Origin: Mesorhizobium sp. CU3
GTDB lineage: Bacteria; Pseudomonadota; Alphaproteobacteria; Rhizobiales; Rhizobiaceae
Reading direction: 5' to 3'
Assembly: GCF_006442965.1 (NCBI RefSeq)
Contig: NZ_VFWX01000002.1
Coordinates: forward strand, 186,001 to 250,000
Length of the DNA stretch: 64,000 bases
The notes beneath the pieces are model-generated. The model had not been told where the DNA came from. It ran no database searches and saw only the letters and a program-made list of their open reading frames with translations. Made by a program: the position numbers and the translations under genes. The first letter of the stretch is position 1. Each line of letters starts with the position of its first letter. This document shows positions 58,192 to 64,000 of this stretch, one piece after another.

Positions 58192-59356
58192 GGATGTCCC
58201 GCGGAAACTTAGTCAACGTCTCGTTGCCGGTCTCGGTCACCAGGATGGTCTCGCTGACCTCGATGCCCCAGCCGTCCATCCACATGCCGAGAATGGAGTG
58301 AAGGACGTTGCCGGGCTGCAGCACAGTCTTGTCGCCGGGCCTGAGGCTGATCGTGTGCTCGCCCCAGTCCGGCGGATAGGCAACGCCGATCGAATAGCCG
58401 ATGCGCGATTCCTTCTTCAGTCCGTGACGCTCTATGACTTTGCGCCAGGCGGCTTCGACCGCTTCCGCGGTGACGCCCGGCCGTATGGTATCGAGCACCG
58501 CATCCATGCCTTCGATCACCGCCTTTGCCGTGTCCGCGACACGCGTCGGCGTCTTGCCAAGTTGCATGGTTCGGGCGAGGCCGGCGGCATAGCGGCGGCA
58601 GACGCCGGCCAGTTCGAGAGCAATGGTCTCGTCCTTCCCGAACCGCCTGTCGCTCCACATGATGTGCGGGGCTGAAGCGTTTTCGCCGCCAAGGATGGTC
58701 GGCGGCAGCGCCGTGATGTCTCCGGCGAAATCCGGGCTGCCCGCGATCTGCGCCGCCTGGATGGCGGCGATGGCATCGCATTCGCGCACGCCCGGCGCGA
58801 TGACCTCATAGGCGCGCGCGACCGCCGCTTCCGCCAGTTTCGAGGCCTTGCGCAGATAAGCGATCTCCGGCGCTGACTTTGTCGCGCGGATCCAGTTCAC
58901 AATGAGATCGGCGTCATGCCATTTGGCGTTGGGCAGCCCGGCGGCGAGCCGCGCATGCGCCTTGGGCGAGAGATAATAGGCTTCGAGCTCGATGCCGATC
59001 TGGCGGCTGCCCCAGCCCTTGGCGGCGATCCAGGCCGCGATCCAGTCCATGGGATGCCGGTCGGCGCGCTGGACGTGGTCCTCCGGGAAGCCGACCACGT
59101 TTTCCGGCTTCATCCAGGCCGTCAGCAGGCCGCCGGCCGCATCCATGGCCCGGCCGATCCAGACCGGCTCGGCATCCTCGATCGGGACCAGAACCACCTG
59201 CGGCGTGTAGAACGACCAGCCGTCATAGCCGGTGATATAGTGCTGGTTGGCGACGTCGTTGACGACCAGGAGTTCGATGCCGCGCCTGGCCATCTCGGCG
59301 CGGATCTTCGCAAGCCGCTGCTGATACTCTTCGCGCGCGAAAGGCAGTTCGATCAT
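58178..59356 (-). CDS. M24-family hydrolase resembling ectoine hydrolase DoeA/EutD
   Basis: A 392-residue pita-bread-fold hydrolase (creatinase/aminopeptidase P clan). The N-terminus and TGYDGWSFYTPQVVLVP, WMKPENVVGFPEDHVQ and IVNWIRATKSAPEIAYLRK are the pattern of DoeA/EutD ectoine hydrolases. These open the ectoine ring to N-acetyl-diaminobutyrate. The next gene is an M20 amidohydrolase rather than the M14-type deacetylase DoeB that usually follows. Other ectoine genes are absent. The substrate could be ectoine or another small cyclic amidine or amide. Role by family only. Confidence 0.8.
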   Translation of the reverse strand: MIELPFAREEYQQRLAKIRAEMARRGIELLVVNDVANQHYITGYDGWSFYTPQVVLVPIEDAEPVWIGRAMDAAGGLLTAWMKPENVVGFPEDHVQRADRHPMDWIAAWIAAKGWGSRQIGIELEAYYLSPKAHARLAAGLPNAKWHDADLIVNWIRATKSAPEIAYLRKASKLAEAAVARAYEVIAPGVRECDAIAAIQAAQIAGSPDFAGDITALPPTILGGENASAPHIMWSDRRFGKDETIALELAGVCRRYAAGLARTMQLGKTPTRVADTAKAVIEGMDAVLDTIRPGVTAEAVEAAWRKVIERHGLKKESRIGYSIGVAYPPDWGEHTISLRPGDKTVLQPGNVLHSILGMWMDGWGIEVSETILVTETGNETLTKFPRDIHVKS

Positions 59357-59670
59357 CGTTTCCCCTTGCCGGATCGGCCTGGCAGGGGATGAGCTTCAGC
59401 TTCCCTGCTCTCCACCATTGCGGTTGTTTTGACCGGCCGGCAATCGGCCAGCATGATGCACAGGCAAGGCCCAAACACCTAGTCCGAAACGCCGGGCGTT
59501 CGTTGCCGGAGGCGGGTCAAACCCGAACCGGATGGCCAGACGGCGCCGCCTGGTGCTCTGCGCTCAAGAATCCGGCCATGATAGTGTCCCGACAGGCAAC
59601 CAAGCCATTCATCGCGCATTTATCCGACCTGCGATAGCATCGAAGCGTGAATCAAATAGGGAGACAAATC
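59357..59670. other. intergenic region without recognised gene
   Basis: This 314-bp stretch lies between the divergent M24 gene and the secreted YGARG-repeat gene. It presumably holds both promoters. I see short GC palindromes (GACCGGCCGGC, GGCCAGC) but no convincing gene, RNA or operator. Confidence 0.6.
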
Positions 59671-60216
59671 GTGTTAAAAACTTTTCATGTCTCGATCCGA
59701 GCGGCACTGGCCTTCCTATGCCTGGCCGGGCTGGTCGTAACGGCCTCCGTCCTTTTCCCCGCCGCCGCCTCGGCGCAGCAGTTGCAGCGATGCGCCGATG
59801 AAGGCGGCATATGCCGCCTGCGCTATCCCGCCGAGGTGGTCTTCGGCGCGCGAGGCCAAATGACATCCCGCTTCTTCGACCGGCCCGCCGTACCCTGCTC
59901 GAACCGCGTATTCGGCGATCCGGCGCCCGGCCGCAAGAAGGCCTGCTACATCGTCAGGCGCGGCGGGGGCCAGGACTATGGCGACAACGACGACAATTAC
60001 GGCGACGACTACGGCTCGCGCCCGGATCGCAGCGAATGGGTCGCTTGCGCGAGGGAGAGGGAATTCTGCGATTTCCGTGGCCGCGCGCTGGTCAGATACG
60101 GCGCACGTGGCCAGTACACGCAGGGCGTCTTCAGGAACGGCGTCCGCTGCAACAACGACGCCTTCGGCGAGGATCCCGCTCCTGGCCAGCGCAAGCGTTG
60201 CTATGTCAGGCAGTAG
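59671..60216 (+). CDS. secreted protein with two tandem YGARGQ cysteine domains
   Basis: About 181 residues. Residues 1-35 form a Sec signal (VLKTFHVSIRAALAFLCLAG..., cut near ASA). Two copies of one domain follow: residues 40-95 (Cys 41, 48, 76, 92) and 125-180 (Cys 126, 133, 160, 177). Each shares FGARGQ or YGARGQ, a CNN/CSN motif, and FGxDPAPGxxKxCY. The linker is acidic and Gly/Tyr-rich. Similar domains occur at the ends of secreted enzymes in other bacteria, but here they form the whole protein. The GTG at 59671 follows GGGAGACAAATC. Carbohydrate or surface binding is a guess. Confidence 0.8.
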   Translation: MLKTFHVSIRAALAFLCLAGLVVTASVLFPAAASAQQLQRCADEGGICRLRYPAEVVFGARGQMTSRFFDRPAVPCSNRVFGDPAPGRKKACYIVRRGGGQDYGDNDDNYGDDYGSRPDRSEWVACAREREFCDFRGRALVRYGARGQYTQGVFRNGVRCNNDAFGEDPAPGQRKRCYVRQ

Positions 60217-60224
60217 ACAGGCTA

Positions 60225-60256
60225 CGAGGGGCGGTCATCCGATCGCCCCTTTGTTT
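60225..60256 (+). terminator. Rho-independent terminator of the YGARG-repeat gene
   Basis: AGGGGCG-GTCATCCGAT-CGCCCCT followed by TTGTTT. A 7-bp GC stem nine bases after the stop codon. Confidence 0.75.
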
Positions 60257-60339
60257 CCCGATTATCTGACCCGGGGTTGCCCCCGCGGATTCGGGTCAAC
60301 CACCTGAGTCTCTGCGGATTTCTGTGATGGCCTGAAAAC

Positions 60340-60415
<76 letters not shown>

Positions 60416-60633
60416 GCCTGAGCGCGGACCTTTAAGCAGTTAGCACCGTATTCGCAAGGCCAAATGAACGCCTGGCAAGGCCGTCGCCGGGCGGATTTCC
60501 CTGAGCCCGGCGCCGCTGTCAAAAAACCTTCTCCTGTTTGCTGTTATGCTGCAATGCCGCGCTTGACACCCGGTAACGAACCCCTTATCCAGCGCCCCAA
60601 CGACGAACACGCCTGACACGTGCTCGTCAGTGC

Positions 60634-60710
60634 GCGGGTGTAGCTCAGTCGGTTAGAGTGCCGGCCTGTCACGCCGGAGGTCGCGGGTTCGAGCCCCGTC
60701 ACTCGCGCCA
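60634..60710 (+). tRNA. tRNA-Asp (anticodon GUC)
   Basis: Cloverleaf: acceptor GCGGGTG/CACTCGC with one G-T pair, D arm GCTCAGTCGGTTAGAGT, anticodon stem CCGGC/GCCGG around CTGTCAC (anticodon GTC), and T arm CGGGTTCGAGCCCCG. Discriminator G and CCA are encoded. The accessory-like region begins after its 3' end. An antisense open frame across this gene is an artefact. Confidence 0.95.
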
Positions 60711-61102
60711 TTAACTTTCTGCAAATATTATCTTTTTGGTGGTTCTCCAAAGGAAAGCTGGAGAGCGGTCGAACCATGTAAGCTAGGGGAACATGACGAA
60801 GCAGAGCACATCACCGATCGTCTGATTGAGATGCGGTGGCGGCGCGATTGCGAGACTTTGCTGCACCTCGTAGGTGATCTGCCTGATAGAGTGAGCCTGC
60901 ATGAACAAGGATGGCGGCGCGCATGTCGATCCTCACCTGGATGTAAGCTTCGAAGGACGGGAGCGGGATCGGGTGGGTCGTTTCGGGTTTCAGCAAACAT
61001 GCAGATGGGAGCTTTATCCCTGACGTGAAGCCAACCCCACGCGTTGGCCAGGGAACTTACATCGCCGCGTCGCGTTTTCGGCCTTAATCCAGGGGCCGAC
61101 AA
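60711..61102. other. gene-poor stretch after tRNA-Asp
   Basis: About 390 bp with no convincing gene. Short frames on both strands (for example a 61-codon minus-strand frame at 60811-60996) lack ribosome sites and family features. No clear tRNA 3'-end repeat is visible within the window to mark an integration site. Confidence 0.55.
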
Positions 61103-61396
61103 ATGGATCCGTCAACGGCAGCAGTAATGGTTTTGCTCAATTGCAACCAAGCCACATCGCATTGCCAACCGAGCAGAACTGAACCGGTGGTGTATTCGTC
61201 GATCGCTGACTGCCATGAAGCGCTTCGGGCCAGACTGGCGACATGGCCGCACGGCGAAATGGTCGGTCGCTGCAAGCAGGTCGACACTACCGCAACAGGT
61301 TCGGTGCCGGAAGGCTACAAGGCGGTGCAGGTCACGCGCGGCATTGGCGACGGCGCTAACACGACCACGTATTTCGTTCTGAAGTCCGGAGACTGA
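61103..61396 (+). CDS. small cysteine-containing protein of unknown function
   Basis: A 97-residue protein starting MDPSTAAVMVLLNCNQATSHC. It has four cysteines (two near residues 14 and 21, others at SIADCHEAL and GRCKQVDT), a pattern suggesting disulfides. The N-terminal stretch AAVMVLLNC is mildly hydrophobic but not a clear signal. I do not recognise the family. The ATG at 61103 has no strong ribosome site. The coherent amino-acid pattern supports coding. It belongs to a run of short Cys-containing genes after tRNA-Asp. Confidence 0.55.
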   Translation: MDPSTAAVMVLLNCNQATSHCQPSRTEPVVYSSIADCHEALRARLATWPHGEMVGRCKQVDTTATGSVPEGYKAVQVTRGIGDGANTTTYFVLKSGD

Positions 61397-61516
61397 CAGC
61401 CCGGCCGATGGACAAGATGTCGAGTTTCGGCAAGGTGCGGCACGCACTTCCTTTATATTAGCAACGTCGTATATTGAGAATTGCGCATTTCGCGCGCGTA
61501 TAAAGGGGGTGAATTC

Positions 61517-61732
61517 ATGCTTTCTCGTAAATCACTGAAGATGGCATTTTTGGCTGGTATGTCGCTTTTTCTGACCGAGGCCGTATCCGCAAAGGATGCC
61601 TACAAAACGCCGTGCAGAGCGGATGCCAAACGCATATGCCACATGGACAATGACGTGAAGGCGCAAGGATGTCTGAAGCAGCATCTCAGCGAATTGACGC
61701 CCGCTTGCAAGGCATTCATAAGCAAGCAGTGA
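61517..61732 (+). CDS. small secreted protein with one cysteine-rich (GLG1-like) repeat
   Basis: A 71-residue protein with a signal peptide (MLSRKSLKMAFLAGMSLFLT..., cleavage near VSA) and the repeat CRADAKRICHMDNDVKAQGC-LKQHLSELTPACKAF. This matches the bacterial form of the cysteine-rich repeat (Golgi GLG1-type), four cysteines with the LxxHxxxLxxxC spacing. The ATG at 61517 follows AAAGGGGGTGAATTC, a strong ribosome site. Function unknown, periplasmic or secreted. A two-hairpin repeat follows 18 bases after the stop. Confidence 0.8.
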   Translation: MLSRKSLKMAFLAGMSLFLTEAVSAKDAYKTPCRADAKRICHMDNDVKAQGCLKQHLSELTPACKAFISKQ

Positions 61733-61750
61733 GTGCCGACCACCTGCTTT

Positions 61751-61855
61751 AATGCATGTCGCCCAAAAGTGATCTCGGTTTTGGGAGAACGACATGCATA
61801 AAAACAAGGAGCTAAAGCGCGTCGCCTGACTCCGTTTCAACGCGACGCGCTTTAG
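61751..61855. repeat. two-hairpin intergenic repeat, copy B2
   Basis: A 105-bp element nearly identical to 9928-10032, with about three differences (A/C in hairpin 1, G/A at the CATGC junction, C/G in the spacer). Both hairpins are intact. Confidence 0.9.
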
Positions 61856-61881
61856 TGCGGTTTTCTCTGTCCCGACAGATG

Positions 61882-61914
61882 GGCCCGGCCACATAGCAGC
61901 CGGGCCATCGTTTT
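61882..61914 (+). terminator. possible intrinsic terminator
   Basis: GGCCCGGC-CACATAGCA-GCCGGGCC, a perfect 8-bp stem, is followed by ATCGTTTTG. It lies about 150 bases after the cysteine-rich repeat gene. Confidence 0.5.
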
Positions 61915-62580
61915 GCGGGCGGAACCGTTTATTGCAGTGTTATATAAGGATCGATCGCCTGGATGTCGGATGGTGGGTTGTCTGGGCTGTAGCCAAGGTG
62001 CCGGTACTGCCAATCGTTGCGCAGGCGATAAGTCAGATGCTCATGGGCGGTACTTACTAGGACGTACCATGTGGGGGTCGCTTCTCCATCTTTTTGCCGG
62101 CTCATCGAATGCTAGGAAAGGCCTATGGTCGCTGCCAGCCGGCGCCCGCCACCTATCCCGCCGGTCAGGCCCGGTTCCTGGCGCCCCCGCTAGGCCGGGC
62201 CGATGCTGGGCGATTTGTGTCAGAGCAAGCCCTGTGCCCACCGCCCCATTCACGGCAGCGGTGGGCGCCCCGTTGTGAAGGGCATACCCGGGAATAGTGC
62301 GGCCACCCCGGCTACATTAGGACACTTGCAAATTCTGTGCCGCGGATAAATTCCCGATTTCACACAGACATAGAGGCAAGGCGTCCAGCCCTTCTGCGGA
62401 TCAGGCGTGTGAATTGCAGGTTCCGATCGTCACGCCCGGCGGACTATTCAAGATCGATGCTGCCCGCTCGGAACTGCCCCAATCGCAAACACCCAAAGGT
62501 TCAATGGCTCTACATCCAGTGGCCAGCTTGAACGCAGCACCGCCTTCCCCGATGGTCGTGAAAAAGGGAGCTAAGTGGAG
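61915..62580. other. gene-poor stretch with a possible coding remnant
   Basis: About 665 bp without a gene I can support. An open frame from 62321 to 62602 on the plus strand reads plausibly in its last 60 residues (CELQVPIVTPGGLFKIDAAR ... KWRCEGFLE) but has no start codon with a ribosome site and runs into the next gene in another frame. It may be a decayed secreted protein gene or chance. Confidence 0.3.
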
Positions 62581-62895
62581 ATGCGAGGGCTTCTTGGAAT
62601 AATCATACTGGTCATCACGACCGTGGGCGCCGTGGCAGACGATGGGGCGCAGGAGGCATACGATGGATGTCTCAGCGCCGGATTTGAGAAATTCAAGGGC
62701 CTCTGCGAGCCGGCGGACCTGATTGGCAGGGCTGTCGTTTTCGAGTGTAGGCCACAACTCAATACCTTGATGAAGGCACTTTCGCGCCTTGACCCTGTCG
62801 ATAGACAGGACATCGCCGACAAACGCGAGAACGAAAAAGTGGACGAAATTCTCACTCGTGTATTGGAATACAGGCTGGCGCATCCTTGCAAATGA
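62581..62895 (+). CDS. small secreted cysteine-containing protein of unknown function
   Basis: A 104-residue protein starting MRGLLGIIILVITTVGAVA, a clear signal peptide. The mature part has four cysteines (YDGCLSAGF, GLCEPAD, FECRPQ, HPCK at the C-terminus) and is helical and charged. The ribosome region AGGGAGCTAAGTGGAG supports a start at the ATG at 62581 or the GTG at 62575. I do not recognise the family. It lies upstream of the ankyrin-cytochrome gene, same strand, with 268 bases between them. Confidence 0.65.
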   Translation: MRGLLGIIILVITTVGAVADDGAQEAYDGCLSAGFEKFKGLCEPADLIGRAVVFECRPQLNTLMKALSRLDPVDRQDIADKRENEKVDEILTRVLEYRLAHPCK

Positions 62896-62981
62896 CCCCG
62901 CTATCCCACGTCGGATAGAGAATCTCTGGCGGCCGATGGGCTAATGCCCGGGCCGAATTAGCACGCCCCGCACTCTATTCC

Positions 62982-63010
62982 TTGGCCAACATATAAGAAT
63001 GTGCTAAAAT
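62982..63010 (+). promoter_or_regulatory. candidate promoter for the ankyrin-cytochrome gene
   Basis: TTGGCC and TAAAAT are separated by exactly 17 bases. The site lies 154 bases before the ATG at 63164. Confidence 0.45.
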
Positions 63011-63163
63011 ATCTTCCGTGCAGGAGCGTGTGTCGCGATACGCGCTAGCCTCCTCGCTTTCCAGGCAGTCGGTCGGCCACGTGATGGCACGCCGGCCAAG
63101 GCTAAACCTGTCGATGATGCCGGCCCGCCACGAGAAGTCGCAAACGCATCAGGGAGGACAGGA

Positions 63164-64000
63164 TGATCAAGTGGGTTGTGGGAGCTTCCTGCGTTCTTTG
63201 GCTTTTCGCCCTGCCCGCTCACGCAAGCGACTTGGGTGATCTTGTAAAGCAAGGCGACGTCGCGGGTGTGACTTCCGCCTTGGACAAGGGCGCGGCCATC
63301 AACGAGATTGACGGGGTGACGGCGCTCTACATCGCTTGCGAAAGCGGAAACGGCGAGCTGGCAAAACTGCTGGTCGATCGGGGGGCGGATGTGAACCTGC
63401 TCGTCAGTTGGCAAAGAACGCCACTCTACGCCGCCAACAAAGGTGGGCACGCCGAGATCGTGAAGCTGTTGCTCGACAATGGGGCCGATCCCAATCAGAT
63501 CGCGAAATCGCAAACTCCGTTGCACGTGGCTGCCGAGAAAGGCTGCCTCCCCTGCGTCGTCCATCTCGTGGACGCTGGAGCAGACGTCAACGCAATGACA
63601 TCGAATGGAAATCCTCCCATCCATCTGGCCAAGCTCAGTGGCCACGAAGACGTCGTCGCCTACCTGCGCGCTCACGGCGCCGGACGACCGGCCATCGCGC
63701 CGATTTCGGCACGACTTGCATCGGCAAGCGCTGCGACTGGCAAAGGAATATTCGACGGAACGTGCGGCACCTGTCACCTTTCAGCGCCGCACCTCAATAT
63801 CCCCAAAAAGGTCAATCTGTGGGGCGTCGTAGGGCGGCCGAAGGCTTCACAAAGCGATGTCCCCTATTCGTCGGCTCTGAAGGAAGCCGGTGGCGTATGG
63901 GGCTTTGAAGACCTCAATGCCTTTATCTCCAACCCGGCATTCGCTTTGCCCGGAACAGATATGATTTTCCCGGGTATGCAGGACGAGAAGCAGCGGGCAG
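63164..64000 (+). CDS. exported ankyrin-repeat protein fused to a class I cytochrome c domain (C-terminus outside window)
   Basis: The frame opens at an ATG after GGAGGACAGG and is open to the window end (279 codons). Residues 1-22 are a Sec signal (MIKWVVGASCVLWLFALPAHA). About five ankyrin repeats follow (23-174), for example RTPLYAANKGGHAEIVKLLL and QTPLHVAAEKG, each closing with GADVN-type turns. Residues 193-279 are a class I cytochrome c: heme-binding CGTCH (201-205), LWGVVGR (219-225), YSSALKE, W246, FISNP and PGTDMIF with the axial Met 267. Periplasmic, heme attached covalently. I know of no characterised protein with this pairing. Confidence 0.85.

Noticed and set aside
60544..60777. 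77-codon minus-strand frame reading VTGLEPATSGVTGRHSNRLSYTRA
   Set aside because: It is the antisense of the tRNA-Asp gene; this peptide is a frequent false annotation opposite tRNAs.
60811..60996. 61-codon minus-strand frame after tRNA-Asp
   Set aside because: Some protein-like character but no ribosome site or signal, and no neighbour linkage; left out for lack of support.
61913..62278. 121-codon plus-strand frame
   Set aside because: Irregular Cys/Arg/Pro composition, no ribosome site and no family pattern; other frames are equally open.

Overview
The window is high-GC chromosomal DNA, almost certainly from a Mesorhizobium-like alphaproteobacterium (Hyphomicrobiales, Phyllobacteriaceae). 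The grounds are: the split PurS/PurQ/PurL FGAR amidotransferase; a DUF1476 (F1-ATPase inhibitor zeta) gene; the rhizobial SUF order (cysteine desulfurase, sufB, small membrane gene, sufC, sufD, sufS, sufT, sufA) with an Irr-type palindrome upstream; an alphaproteobacterial-type GTTC-N7-GTTC-like LexA site before recA; and rhizobium-style intergenic palindromes. No database search was possible; identifications come from reading translated proteins and motifs.

Layout. 1-5.5 kb: MoxR ATPase and CoxE-like VWA protein (cut by the window edge), a flavin reductase, a periplasmic amino-acid-type binding protein coupled to a P1/DmpA peptidase, DUF2171 and a membrane protein. 5.5-20 kb: the purine block purB ... 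purC-purS-purQ ... purL, interleaved with a VOC dioxygenase, a small hydrolase, an atypical acyltransferase, an HpcH/HpaI aldolase, DUF1476, a lipoprotein, a Pr6Pr membrane protein and a DUF1127/MocR divergent pair; then bolA and the CGFS glutaredoxin grxD. 20-37 kb: mostly housekeeping (MFS exporter, inositol-phosphatase family, ttcA, rpsD, RNB nuclease, murI, trmJ, icd, GST, alaS, recA) and a pseudouridine catabolism pair. 38-46 kb: the SUF Fe-S assembly operon on the minus strand. 46-59 kb: hydrolase, PaiB-like flavoprotein, PAP2 phosphatase with a GT39 transferase, tyrS, a large AsmA/YhdP-like envelope protein divergent from bcp, a membrane M23 peptidase, and an overlapping M20/M24 hydrolase pair.

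59.6-64 kb has a different character: two tRNA genes (Val, Asp) and then a gene-poor stretch with short, secreted, cysteine-containing proteins of unknown function. It ends in an exported protein that joins ankyrin repeats to a class I c-type cytochrome domain (cut by the window end). This last gene is the most unusual item in the window.

Several families of intergenic repeat are scattered through the window. One is a two-hairpin element (five fuller copies plus one half copy) whose ends supply stop codons to flanking genes. The other consists of GAGGGG/CCCCTC palindromes, including an element with near-perfect 41-bp inverted arms.
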